From the NCBI GenBank assembly GCA_033398695.1, contig CM065811.1, positions 116,483,501-116,547,500 of the forward strand: a stretch of DNA of 64,000 bases. The letters run 5' to 3'. The translations under genes and the position numbers were made by a program. Source of the DNA: Orobanche coerulescens (lineage: Eukaryota; Streptophyta; Magnoliopsida; Lamiales; Orobanchaceae). This document shows, in pieces, positions 1 to 10,848 of this stretch. Numbering within the stretch: the stretch's first letter is position 1; every line of letters begins with the position of its first letter. A model generated the notes under the pieces. That model worked only from the letters and a program-made list of their open reading frames with translations, was not told the origin of the DNA and made no database searches.

Positions 1-229
1 ATATGAGGAGTGGTGTCGCTGATAATGATTTCAAAATGATTTGCTCATTTTGCAAGTGTTCTCGTGAAACCTTTGTGCTTAATATGGAATAGAAATGTAT
101 ATGTGTTTGATTTGCTCACTCCGGGAGGGTCCGACGAGGCCTCGGGGGAAACTGTGACTTCACTTTGGATTCACGAGTTTGTTTGCTAGCCATGGGATCA
201 GTGGTTTCGCCCCGATCCTAGGCGGGTTT
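1..229 (+). repeat. Fragment of an older Gypsy-type LTR
   Basis: No open frame of note. Positions 118-175 carry the GTCCGACGAGGCC core that marks the internal minisatellite of the other long LTRs in this window, so this is most likely the LTR into which element alpha inserted. The left end lies outside the window, and the last five bases before alpha (GGTTT, 225-229) would be the target-site duplication, but the partner copy is not present. Confidence 0.55.
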
Positions 230-690
230 TGTAATATCCGGATTAATTATTGAGTATTTCATCTGTATTTGAACCCTGTATTATTCGGATTTGTGATATA
301 AATAATCGAAGTATGACCTTTCTCATATTTGTATCCTTGTGCATGATTATAGCAACATGTAAATTTTCTCATGCAATTACGTGATAACATACGCTAAGAA
401 GGAAGCTTAACGTACGTTATCCGCCAAAGTTAGAGTACGCTACGAATGAAGCGTAGCGTACGTAAAGCAGCCTATAATTGAGCTGGGCGGCTAGCACATG
501 CACCAGCCGGACGATGGGTCCAGATAAGATTCTCGCGGATAAACCTGGACAGTTTTGAAGTCAACGGGTGTTTACGTACGCTAAGGTATGTCTCTAGCAT
601 ACGCTAATGGGTGTTACTTACGTACGTAACCTGATGGTGTAGCATACGTAATCGAGTACAGAATGAGAACAGTTAACTATCAGTGAACGA

Positions 691-785
691 TAGCGTACGC
701 TAAGAGTACTGGGTAGCGTACGCTAAGCGACTAACGTACGTTATGCATGAAGGCTAACGTACGTTAAGGTCAAAAAGTTATAAAT
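691..785 (+). promoter_or_regulatory. Promoter of alpha LTR: four 12-bp palindromes abutting a TATA box
   Basis: Perfect palindromes TAGCGTACGCTA (691-702, 714-725) and TAACGTACGTTA (732-743, 755-766) run up to the TATA box TATAAAT (779-785). A further TAACGTACGTTA is at 408-419 and degenerate copies lie between. The spacing is 11-23 bp. The position of the TATA box suggests transcription starts near 810; that start is inferred, not seen. Confidence 0.7.
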
Positions 786-1530
786 GGGACATCACCCCAT
801 TTCAATTCATTTCGTTCCTTTTCACTTAGCCTTCAACATACTTCATTCACAGAGAGGTCCTAGCCACCTTATACACCTTTAGAACACCTTTAATTGATTG
901 GATACCACTATTACTTGATCATTGAAGTTGAAGAAAATCTTGGATTGGCACACAAGCAACCGGAGTTGGATTCTACCTATTGTCTCAGCATTTTCTTCAT
1001 CTTAAGGTATGTTATGCTATCTCCAACCTTGAATTCGTATTCTTAAGGAAGTTATGATCATGCTACCAAGGATATTAAGTTCCATAGATGATATATTCAA
1101 CCAAACATCATGTTTAGGAAGTTGGGATGATTATGCTTAAGTTACCTTTGTTGAGAACATTATAGTTGGAACCTTGTTACGACAAACAATAAGAGTAGTG
1201 TTATGAGTTGGATAATCCATATTGAATAGTGTTGCCATATTGATCGTAGACTTGGAGTTGATATCACTTTTGCTAAATGGACTTAAGAAAGAATCATCGA
1301 AGGTTGTATCCTTTCTTATAAGTTGGATTTGTTAGTTCATATTTAAGATAAAGTTTCAATGTAATGATGATATTGGAAATAAGTGCATAAACCTTAGATC
1401 ACCCGGACTTCACATGAGAATTGTAATCGAGATTGAATATAGTGTTGTGATAATATACGTATCCTTGAATTCGAAGATTTTTTTCATCCGTAAGATCATT
1501 CATAATTGTATGAGCATGATATGTAAGAGG

Positions 1531-1834
1531 ATAACGTACGTTAATCACTGGGGACTTCGTACACTTCATCACCAATTGAGACAGTCGTCTGCTCAGTGAG
1601 AAACTGTCATATGTGTGTTTAGCGTACGCTAGGCTCTGTAACTTACATATGCTAACAGGCAGAATTAACGTATGCTACGTTTAGTACGTAACGTACGTTA
1701 TATCCTCAGACGAGTCAGTCGACTGATCAGAGAGGAACTGACAATACATGATTAGCGTACGCTAGACTTCGTAGCTTACATATGCTAACGAGCAGGCTTA
1801 ACGTATGCTACGTTGGATACATAACGTACATTAC
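1531..1834 (+). repeat. Second palindrome array in alpha LTR
   Basis: Copies of TAACGTACGTTA, TAGCGTACGCTA and variants such as ACATATGCTA recur about every 25-30 bp. From 1617 the pattern is a tandem duplication of a unit of roughly 125 bp. It lies about 750 bp downstream of the TATA box, so it should be transcribed. The same array occurs in the E LTRs (23785-24005 and 39675-39895) with altered palindromes. Confidence 0.65.
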
Positions 1835-2383
1835 ACAGACCAGGCAGGATACGTTTTGTGAACTTTCGGCCGTAATTTGGATTGTTAGATGTTCGTACGT
1901 TAGTTATTCGACGTGAGATGAACTCTATATTATTTCTTTTGTTTAAGGTTCGAGCTTTGCAACATGATTGATCGAAGGGGCGACCTTCGAGTGTCTTGAT
2001 ATTCGTGGAAGTGTTATTTTTGTTATCGAATCGAGTCATGTACCTATGTATTGATGGTATACATATTATTGTGCATATATGGCGTTGTTGTATGTCTACC
2101 TTATGTTGGTCCGACGGGATCATCGGGGGATCTATGCTAGCGTGCGCTGGATCATCGGATGGGTTTTTCCACCACGGGTTGGTCTGACGGGATCATCGTG
2201 GGATCTAGGCAGTAAATGGTGGATCATCAGAATCACCATGTGTATGTTGTGATGTCATGTTGTGATTATCATTTGTGTATGATATTTATGAGTTTCACGC
2301 AGGAAGAGGCTTGTTCGTATTTTATCATTTATGTTAATTTTGTTCTTCGTGAATCGTTGAATAATATGTTGTGGTACTTGTAC

Positions 2384-2412
2384 TAGCATCGTTGTGCTAA
2401 CCCCTTCGGGGG
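2384..2412 (+). promoter_or_regulatory. Tandem RNA hairpin, UUCG type (alpha LTR)
   Basis: Stem I is TAGCA/TGCTA with a 6-nt loop (2384-2399). Stem II is CCCC-TTCG-GGGG (2401-2412), a classic very stable UUCG tetraloop. The equivalent double hairpin sits at the same relative place in every Gypsy LTR of this window, with different stems and loops. Confidence 0.6.
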
Positions 2413-2762
2413 TGAACATTTGTTTATGTTCAGGATCCAAGAGAGCAGGAAAACAACCACTGGAGCTGCATGACGACGAGGGTGCAGAGTGATGTTCCGG
2501 TCGGGTTCAATTGTCTGTTGTTTGTGTTGTTTTTAATAAGTACTCGAGTATGTCGTCGTTTGTGATGTTGGATTTTGTGATGTATTAATATTCTTCATTT
2601 GAATGTTGTATTTTCGGTATTGGCCCAGAACTGTTGTATTTTATTTCTGTTACTTTTATATGTTGGTATCTGTTATTGTCTTTTCATTTCTTCAGCCTTG
2701 AAAATTCTTATGTAAAGGATTTACGGCGCTGTAATATTCCTGAATATATCGGGGGTGTTACA

Positions 2763-3024
2763 GAATATGGTATCGGAGCTAAGATTATGGATATCTTGGC
2801 CATTGGGTTAAAATAGGGGTCATATATGTCTTTTGAGGTAACCGGCCGTGAAAAACATCACTGTACTGCCTACGTCTTCGTGCGAATGGTGGTTGTAAGT
2901 TCCTAAACTCTATCTCGTCCTTTACATGTTATACCTCTTTATACTTGAATATTAGAACGATATTGTTTCCTGTATATTGAGTATTTATGCTTACAGTATG
3001 TTGAGAGGTGGACATGGACGTGGT
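2763..3024 (+). mobile_element. Alpha internal leader with PBS and start of gag
   Basis: The PBS TGGTATCGGAGC (2768-2779) matches the 3' end complement of plant initiator-Met tRNA with one change. The leader is nearly identical to that of E (33511-33745). A good 3' splice site, TGCTTACAG, ends at 2996, just before the gag ATG at 2998, which opens with the basic Gly/Arg-rich start seen in E. Gag is cut after nine codons by Copia-1; the rest of alpha is not in the window. Confidence 0.75.
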
Positions 3025-4487
3025 TGTTGTAATATAAAACGCAGCGGAAGCAAGTTGATGGTAATAATTTAATAAAAGGTTTTATAAACTAACCAACAGA
3101 AAAAACGGATCTATTTAGGCTTGTCAACTAATTAACTAAACAGATTAATAAGCAATTAAATAAACATATTTACGCATGAGAGTCGGTAATTTTTACCTTT
3201 AACATGAAGTGGTAGAAAATCCCTTTTTGATCGATTTATATCCTCTTCGTGTTCCTCTCCGATCTTCTTATATTTCTACCTCAAGACTTCTAGAGTATAT
3301 CCCGCCTACGTCCGGATGTCGTGTGGGCAACAATCTACCGTATCAAATATGGACAGCTGGAGTTCGGCCGAAATCTCTTCTCAAGAAACTTACGATTTTT
3401 GTTCTCTCTATTTTTCTTGAATATTTTGAGGTATTTTAGAAAAATATTGTGTTAACTAAATTGTGGAATCCAAGACACATGTCAAGATCCACAATTAAAC
3501 ACACACAGAAAATCAATTTTCTTAGGCAATGAAGGTAGAAAAATCGGCCACCCATATGTCTTTATTTTTATGTGTTTTGGGCTACTCTAGGGACCTTAAG
3601 GAGGATATGGTAAGGACTCTCAATAGATGTCTTCTTTCCAATATTAGGACTCTTCCTAATATTAAGACTCTATTAATATCAACTTAGTCCATTAATAAGT
3701 TAATATTGCACTTCCTACCAAAATCCCAAATTACGAAATTGGGCTCCTTTTTGAATTAATTATTTCCCGTGTTTAAGATATTCCATGTCCACTAATTAAT
3801 TTAAGCTACTAACAGCTTTTAATTAATTAATATATTATACATGAGTATACCACTCGACCTTTATTATTATATCAAAAAATTAATTCCACCTGCAGGGTTT
3901 AATATAATAATCCTTTCGGGTTCCTCAAGGGACATGATCAACCCGACTGACCGGGACACGATTTCTAGCTATAATATTAATTATCATATAAATAATAATA
4001 TTGCACAAAATATCGAGCATATTGAGTCAATCATTGTGGCTCTCACCCATGATAAATCAAAGCAATAAATATTAATCACTAGAATTAAGAAATAATAATT
4101 ATCCGAGATGTACGTTCTTCTTATAGTTAGTACAGAAGAATCTAAGTCACCTCAATCTGGTTCAACGTATAACGAATACGCTAATATATGTTAATGGTCA
4201 AGACTAACCAATCTCAAGCATATACTACAACCTCTCACATAATTGTCTAATGTTATATAGGTTGTGAACTAAATATTACTATATAAGGAACCGATAATGT
4301 GATCTTCTATGTGACACACCACACCACATTATCTATAATATAAAGTAATTTAGACTGCATTTGCATAACCATAGCGTGAATAAATATGCAAAACATGTGA
4401 TAAATGAATTAAATATTCTCATAGATAAAGACCGGGAAATTAGGTAATACATGCATTAAGTATGCTTTCACGTATACAACCCTAACA
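3025..4487 (-). repeat. Copia-1 3' LTR
   Basis: It runs TGTTG...CTAACA on the plus strand, 1463 bp, AT-rich. On the minus strand it is preceded by the polypurine tract AGTATAAGTGGGAG (4488-4501), the usual Copia arrangement. It contains stops in all frames and no gene. The 137 bp at 7151-7287 match its left end. Confidence 0.8.
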
Positions 4488-4561
4488 ATCTCCCACTTAT
4501 ACTCAAAGCATGCTTTTGAAGTATACTATCTGGACTACGTCTATCTATCTCCTACTTATAC

Positions 4562-5737
4562 TCAAAGCAATGCTGCCATACATCTCAACCTCATTCCTTC
4601 CACATGCCCTTCAAATGACTTTGAGGGCAACCCTTTCATGAAAGGATCAGCTAGGTTGTCTTCAGATACTATCTTGGAGACAATAATCTTCCCTCTCTTC
4701 ACAAAATCTCGAATGATATGATATTTGCGCTTGATATTTTTGCTTGCTTTGTGGGCCCGTGGTTCCTTCGAATTTACAACAGCACTATTATTATCACAAT
4801 ACAGTGTAATACTCCTAGGCAAATTAGGAATCACACCCAAATCCTTTAGGAAGTACTTGAGCCATACCACCTCTTTAGCTGCCTCTGAGGCTACTACATG
4901 CTCAGCTTCCATGGTAGAGTCCGCTATGCATTTCTGCTTCACACTCCTCCAACTGATGGCTCCACCTTCCAAGGTGAAAACATACCCGAAAGTTAATTTC
5001 GACTTTTCTTTGTCCGCACTGAAATCTGAGTCAGTGTAACCCAAAGGACAAAGTGTATCTGATTGATATACAAGCATATGCTCCCTAGTCCTTCTCAGGT
5101 ACTTGAGTATATGCCTGACAGCAATCCAATGTCCCGGTCCTGGGTTCGACTGATATCTCGCCACCATGCCTACAGCATGACAGATATCAGGCCTAGTGCA
5201 AAGCATAGCATACATGAGGCTTCCCACTGCCGAAGCATAAGGGACTAGCTTCATGTCATCTATCTCCTTCTGTGTCTTAGGACACATAGCCTTAGATAGC
5301 TTAATTCCATGTCTGTAAGGTAAGAAACCTTTCTTGGAATTCTTCATGCTGAACCGCTTTAACACCGTATCGATATAGGATGCCTGAGATAAGCACAACA
5401 TCCTTTTCTTCTTAATACCAAGGATGTGCCCATCTTCTCCCAAATCCTTCATATCAAACTGCTCAGACAGCCATACCCTTATGTCTGATAATACCTTCAC
5501 ATTGTTTCCAATTCGAAGTATATCATCTACGTACAGTATAAGAAACACCAGCACGTTTTCATCACATTTTTTGTATACACAAACCTCACTAGGACACTGT
5601 TCAAAACCATACGATTGAATGACCTCATCAAATCGCATGTTCCAAGACCTTGATGTTTGCTTAAGACCATAAATGGCTCTCTTAAGCTTGCACACTAAGT
5701 GGCATCCGGAATTCAGCCAACTCTTTAGGAGTGGCAT
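4562..5737 (-). pseudogene. Copia RT (C-terminal half) and RNase H, fused out of frame to gag
   Basis: A 391-codon open frame. Residues 14-30 hold the VCKLKRAIYGLKQ block of Copia RT, YVDD (69-72) is the RT catalytic box, and a Ty1/Copia RNase H follows with TDSDFSAD near 240, EAEHVVASEAAKE near 285 and LYCDNNSAV near 325, ending with the usual LADPFMKGLP tail. The first dozen residues come from gag sequence read out of frame, because a deletion joins gag directly to mid-RT. The frame has no stop, so it is either young or lucky, but without protease, integrase and the RT N-terminus it cannot act alone. The ATG is an accident of the junction. Confidence 0.85.
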
Positions 5738-5880
5738 CCGGTTCTGGTTCCAAAGTTCTCTCCTCAGTTAAAACAAATTTATGCCCCTCGGCAGTCAAGA
5801 CAATATCAAGATTTCTTTTTCCAGTCGGCAAAGTTATTTTCTTTGAGAATAACAGCTAGTGGATTGAAAGACACCTGAGA
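5700..5880 (-). pseudogene. Copia-1 gag N-terminal fragment
   Basis: On the minus strand this reads as the start of a Copia gag, with NPLAVILKENNF, then RNLDIVLTAEGHKFVLTEE, ending near AEFR where the RT sequence begins (about 5690-5710). One extra A in a run near 5815 breaks the frame. Its 5' edge is preceded by a polypyrimidine stretch and TTCTCAG|GT, a good 3' splice site, so the start codon may lie on an upstream exon. Only about 55 gag residues remain. Confidence 0.65.
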
Positions 5881-7150
5881 ATAAAATTAAAAACACCATT
5901 CATCACATAATTCGACGCAAAATATATTGAATAACCTTAAAACAATATATATGCAATCAACCAACACTTTGAAAAACTGCACATGCAAGCTACGATAGTG
6001 TGGACGTTTACACGTACATTTTCAAGTATGTCTTTAATTTTACTATCTAGCCAAGATGCATTTTGACAAGTAAATTAATAGTTGGTTCCTCTTGGCCACG
6101 TATTTAATTAACATTGACTACGATGGGGAGCTTATTATTTAATATACCTAAGCGAACACCATAATTTAACAAACCTTAGAATATTATTTAATGATAACAG
6201 TCCTACAGATGGAGAGGTCCTATCATAAAAAATATTATTCACCTTTTTGTTATCAAATTTGAAGTTTAAAACTAGTGAGCCAATAATTAGCACATCCGAT
6301 ATGGAGGAAGACTCTATTGTCAATGCACATGCTAATTATTTCACAATCTAAACCAATTATGGAGGCCAATTTGATTTTGAAAAATCAATTTAAAATCACT
6401 TAGTTATGTTGAAAAATAAAGTTTTTAATTTCTCGTCCTAATATGCAAGAAAACATAACACGCATATATCCATACATGTCACACATCAAAACAATAAAAA
6501 CCAACAAATATTAAAAACTAGACAATTAAATCCAATTATCATGGCTTTTCTTTCTTGTTTTGAATAACGAGAAAATCTTCGGCTCGTTTGCTCCCACTGC
6601 TTCAAGCATCTCGCGGAAAAACGAATTAAACGACCCGAACTGGACAACTTGACCTCACGCATTTGCCATTGCCCGACCTGTTGCCATTGCCCAGCTGGTC
6701 GATTTCTTCTTCTTGGTCATGGCCGAGACTGCTGCTGGCCGAGTCCCGATCGGCACTCTGCTGGTCTCGGTTGGTTTGTTTGATCGGGACTCCTCTTCGC
6801 GCTGGATTTCTTTCTCTTTCGTACTTTGAGTGTTCCAATTCGATTACAATTTTATTCAAAATAAAATACATGGAATTTACATCAAATTACAACAAAAATA
6901 AATCTTATTCTACCCGTGAATTTTCTCACGGGAAAAACTTATACATGCCACAAAAACGGGCCAAAATTACCAAAACGCGTAAATAAATAAAAACATCACA
7001 TAGCCATGATAATTGGATCATATTTTCCTGCAAGACAAATTCTAGCAAAATATTCCAAAAATTCATACTATATGAATATTTAATTGCTAGCATATTAATC
7101 ACCAAATTAATTAAATTGAACAGAACCTAAAAAACCATCTCCGATACAAT
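5881..7150 (-). other. Copia-1 leader region, no recognisable gene
   Basis: AT-rich apart from a GC-richer patch at 6590-6830, which holds an 81-codon minus-strand frame with no motif I recognise. The edge next to the LTR carries the degenerate PBS. It could be a long 5' leader with an intron, or contain an older insertion; I see no terminal repeats that decide this. Confidence 0.4.
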
Positions 7151-7287
7151 TGTTGGAATATAAAACGCAGCGGGAGCAAGTTGATGGTAATAATTTAATA
7201 AAAAGTTTTATAAACTAACCAATAGGAAAACCGGATCTATTTAGGCTTGTCAACTAATTAACTAAACAGATTAATAAACAATTAAAT
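7151..7287 (-). repeat. Copia-1 5' LTR, truncated by insertion of A
   Basis: Matches 3025-3160 with few differences, then stops at TTAAAT (7282-7287) where element A begins. In the intact copy the sequence continues into AAACATATTTACGC, which does not reappear in the window. Confidence 0.75.
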
Positions 7288-7646
7288 TGTAACACCCCTA
7301 ATCCACTCAGGGATATTACACGCCGTAGACCCTCTCCTCAAGGATCTACCAGGTTGGTAACAACATCGAATATCTAAATAATGCCTTTAAGGCTAAAACG
7401 ACTCAGTAGACCGATTTGGTCTTTCAATAAATACATACAACTCAAACACATTACATGCCCATGCAGGGGTCGAATACAACACACTCCCGTACAATGGGAA
7501 AGAATACTGCAGCGAAAATAAAATACAACTGAACCAATACAACAATGTACGTGTCCTCATGTGATTAGTATCGATCATCTTTCATCATCCTTCGTGCCGA
7601 CCCTGTGTTATGCTCCCAAAACCTGAATGCAAAAACAGACATCCAC

Positions 7647-7689
7647 CCCCCGAATACTCGGGGGTTAGCAAAACTCTATTGTTTTGCTA
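7647..7689 (-). promoter_or_regulatory. Tandem RNA hairpin (A LTR)
   Basis: Read on the minus strand: stem I TAGCAAAAC/GTTTTGCTA (9 bp, loop 6), then stem II CCCCCGA/TCGGGGG with loop GTAT. Same architecture as in B, C, F, G and H. Confidence 0.6.
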
Positions 7690-7999
7690 GTGCAAGTATA
7701 AAGTGCAAATACGAGCCATACAATTTAAGTTCCGAGAACAGTAATAACCAGAAATTCTCAAGATTCAAATACAACGAAACACAATACTTCCCGAGGCAAG
7801 AGTTTGAGTAAAACTTTCCAAATCCAAAAGATCGCAAATAACGAGAACGGTTTGTAAAATAGTTTAGAATACCCTCGGGAGTTTTGATAGAAAACAATAT
7901 AGGATTATCGAATCCTTCTCTTTCCAAAATCAACAGGGGTCACAGCCCAAAGGTTTTTGTTTTAACTCGTGAAGTTTTTCTCGTGAATCCAGGGCTATA

Positions 8000-8210
8000 C
8001 CATTGGACTCCCTTAGAGGCCCCGTCGAACCTACCCAAGGTGAGCAAAATACATTCCCATTGGACTCCATTCGAGGCCCCGTCGAACCTACCCAAGGTGA
8101 GTTAAATGCGTTAACAAATCACATACACACAAACTCGTGAATCCAGGGCTCTCCCATTGGACTCCCTTCGAGGCCCCGTCGAACCTACCCAAGGTGAGTT
8201 GAATGCGTTA
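8000..8210 (-). repeat. Minisatellite in A LTR (three copies)
   Basis: Three copies of a unit containing GGCCCCGTCGAACCTACCC and CCATTGGACTCC, at about 8000, 8060 and 8155. The core is the same GACGGGGCC core seen in the other LTR minisatellites on the sense strand. Confidence 0.65.
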
Positions 8211-9260
8211 CACAACCGCACAAATCATACCAATGATATTCGAGCAATTCATCCAAAAGCAACAAACACTTAGCAAAACACCACGTCAAACCACAATGCA
8301 CCGAAATGAAACCATATACGTACACACGCATTATCAAGCGCAACATCAACACCAAACATATCCAAAGGATTCACGTAGTCACTTACAACCCACACAATTT
8401 ACAAAACACACGCATTTTGAAAGTGAGCCTTTAACGAGGCTAAACCGAATCTTTTGAAAGTTCATTTCAAACAACGAAACAAACACATTTAGACGATCAC
8501 CGATCGTCATATCCATGAAACAAGAAAAGTATGAACAAGGTACTTGCCTCGAATAACCACAATGCGGAGAATCGACCGAAGTAGGTTGGCACGAACCGAC
8601 TACGAGCCCGCCGACTCCACCGAACGACAACCCGCAATAATAAACTATGAACGACAACAATAATAATGAAAATGAATTCTAAAGTATGACCCAAAGCCAC
8701 TGAAATCAAGGAACAAACGACGAAAGTTCAAGGGTTCCCCCCAAAACGGCCAAGTACACGAATCGACTCGACAAAACATGAAAATGGACTTCCCAACCGA
8801 AATATGGATATTCAATCCATGGGATATGTTTAAAAACATCATTTTACAACAATCGGTTCATCAAAAATGGATGGAAAACGAAATCAAGAACAAATCCCCC
8901 CAAAAAGTCAATTCGAGGGAAATCAAGAAATATACCTTGATTCGACGAAGAACAATGGATTAAATGATGTTAAACACAAGAATACTACTAAGATTAATCA
9001 TACCCATCATGGATTAATCAACAATACGGAACGAATCGGACAAAAACGCAAAAACCCCAAAATTTCTCAAAATAGGGTTCTAGGAAATCTCACCTTGATT
9101 CGCTGGATCAAAGGATGATATAGGATGATCAATCAATGACATGAACTCAAGAACTTCATGGATTTGTTGTTCAACAACATGGCTTCGCCTCCTCCGAAAC
9201 TCCAGTCGCGGACAAAAAGGAAAGGAAATGAAAAACGAGTGAAAATGCGACTTCTCTGTC

Positions 9261-9580
9261 AAATTTATACTGGTGCAGCCTAGCGTGCGCTAGGCTGCCG
9301 AGCTAGCGTGCGCTATCGGCCCGGGCCGCAATCCAGAGACTTCCTGGACTAGACTGCTCGGCCATGTAGCGTGCGCAGCCTTCCGGCCATAGCGTGCACT
9401 ACCTGGTCGTGGCGTGGGCTTTAAACGATGGCGTGCGCTACCTGCCGATCCACCCGAGTCCAGAACCTCACTGCCCCTACTGTCTCGGCTGACTAGCGCG
9501 CAGCTAACCGGCCGTAGCGTGCGCTGCCTCCCGGCCGTAGCATGCGCTACCTTACGGTCGTAGCGGGCGCTACGCCGGTT
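9261..9580 (-). promoter_or_regulatory. A LTR promoter with TAGCGTGCGCTA array
   Basis: AAATTTATA (9261-9269) is the TATA box in reverse. Immediately upstream in transcription are about nine copies or variants of the near-palindrome TAGCGTGCGCTA between 9280 and 9575, separated by GC-rich spacers containing CGGCC. Confidence 0.6.
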
Positions 9581-10149
9581 CCTGCCGCACCCGTCCGACC
9601 TGTGCCCGCAACTGTCCGGCCAATGCCCGCAAACGTCCGGCCAGTGCCCGACCACCAGGACTTGACGACTCGATTATCCGAAATCGCACGGAACGAACAG
9701 GACAAAATGCTCGTAGGCAACATCATCGACCCGAAATAAAATACCATGCAACAATTAATCGCATGCGACCATGAAAAGGGTCAAGACAACAAATACGAAT
9801 GCGGATACCCACAATTTTGGGTAAATTACAAAATGGCCCAAAACGCCCGAAAATCATGATACGTGATCGAATAACTAAATCGAAGTTCACAACATGTCTA
9901 ACAAAGTTAAACGGACTTACGGGAGACTCAAAACAGTAGTTTCGAACGAGATTCACAAGAATCGAACTCGAGTGCGAAAAAGTCGCTAAGAAACACGGAA
10001 CTCAACAAAACGGCACCGAAACGAACTCGAATGTCAATAAGTGAAGAATTAATCATTCTCAAAATGATGAAACGGTCCCAAGAGAGTCGTCAAAACAGAC
10101 TCTCACCAAAAAAAGAAAATTACCGGAAATCGAATTTGCGGATATTACA

Positions 10150-10848
10150 TACTACCCTCCTTAAAAGAAGTTTCGTCCCGAAACTTAAAACAAGTAGGGA
10201 GAAGCAATCTCCCGCCAGGAAAACTCAACGAGATACACAAGAAACGCGTAACTTACGCCCAACGGCGAAATGTTACAAGCAACGCAGAGAAATATACGGC
10301 GTGAAAACACGCTCCACGACGGCCAACACAATGCCACCGGTAGGCACATAATAAAACCAACAAGTGACAAGCGTCATCAAACCGGTAATACAATCAAGTC
10401 GATTATCCGAAAAACCCAAAACACAAAGCACCTATCACAAGAAAACACGCACAGTCGAGAAAACAGAAATAAACACAAAACGATCCACAAGGACAATCAC
10501 AAACAATTCGGACTACGCCAAAATCCTCAAAACCTACAATTGGCATCTACGTGTCCTTTCGGAGCAGGGACGCAACCTCGATCCCCCAAATATCTCAGTT
10601 ACCGTCTCGCATTGCACGGCTCGGTGACCCATCTGGCCACACCCAAAACAACAAACTAACGGTGAACGACGATTCTTTGCGGTACGAAATCAGGCAACAA
10701 CAGTCAGACAACCCCGATCGAACAACAATGATCGATCAACAACGAATGAACAACAATGATCAGATAACAATGATCGAACAACAACGGTCGAAAAAATAAC
10801 TCTGAAGTTCACAATTTAACTCAAGACATTAAAAGAGCTGGTAGAAAG
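10150..10848 (-). mobile_element. Element A internal 3' end: PPT, pre-PPT hairpin, conserved 3' block
   Basis: Next to the LTR on the minus strand are CTTTTAAGGAGGGTAG (PPT) and the hairpin AAGTTTCGGGACGAAACTT (10168-10186). A GCGTG-TTTT-CACGC hairpin (10299-10312) and a block shared with C, G, H and partly F follow to about 10400. No coding region is seen. The stretch 10660-10800 is repetitive, with several copies of ATGATCGA/CAACAATGATC. B/D interrupts it at 10849. Confidence 0.7.

Larger units (their letters stand above)
230..2762 (+). repeat. Long LTR of Gypsy element alpha (5' LTR)
   Basis: Starts TGTAATATCCGG and ends GGGGGTGTTACA, about 2.53 kb, followed at once by a primer-binding site. 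It aligns by eye over most of its length with the LTRs of element E (22554 and 38445), so it is the same family. Ordered landmarks are palindrome array 1 and TATA box (to 785), a splice-donor-like AAG|GTATGT (1006/1007), palindrome array 2 (1531-1834), a CCGACGGGATCATCG repeat (2110-2240) and a UUCG hairpin (2384-2412). Only the 5' side of the element is in the window because Copia-1 interrupts it. Confidence 0.85.
3025..7287 (-). mobile_element. Copia-1: antisense Ty1/Copia element with large internal deletion
   Basis: Two LTR copies begin TGTTGNAATATAAAACGCAG (3025 and 7151). Between them on the minus strand are a degenerate PBS (7134-7150, read as TGTATCGGAG), a long leader, the N-terminal part of gag, then directly the C-terminal half of RT plus RNase H. 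Protease, integrase and the RT fingers are missing. The right-hand LTR is interrupted at 7288 by element A, and its remainder is not in the window. Confidence 0.8.
7288..10149 (-). repeat. Element A 3' LTR (antisense Gypsy)
   Basis: Plus strand TGTAACACCCC...GCGGATATTACA, 2862 bp. On the minus strand the order is TGTAATATCCGC, a U3 of its own, the A-type palindrome array, TATA box, donor-like AAG|GTGAG (9091-9097), GGCAAG inverted repeat (8535-8548), minisatellite (8000-8210), tandem hairpin (7647-7689) and LTR end. The region downstream of the TATA box resembles that of element G. The five bases before it are TAAAT (7283-7287). Confidence 0.8.

Noticed and set aside
2255..2440. Small antisense frames in the alpha LTR
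   Set aside because: Not maintained in the E copies of the same LTR; they cross the hairpin and have no motif.
6626..6871. 81-codon minus-strand frame in the Copia-1 leader as a host gene fragment
   Set aside because: No motif, no supporting exon structure, and short enough to occur by chance.
9290..9655. 121-codon minus-strand frame rich in Gly, His and Arg
   Set aside because: It lies in the promoter palindrome array of LTR A; the peptide reflects the repeated CG-rich motif.
10660..10800. Possible satellite array in the A internal region
   Set aside because: Only a few short imperfect copies of ATGATCGA/CAACAATG; too short to call a satellite.
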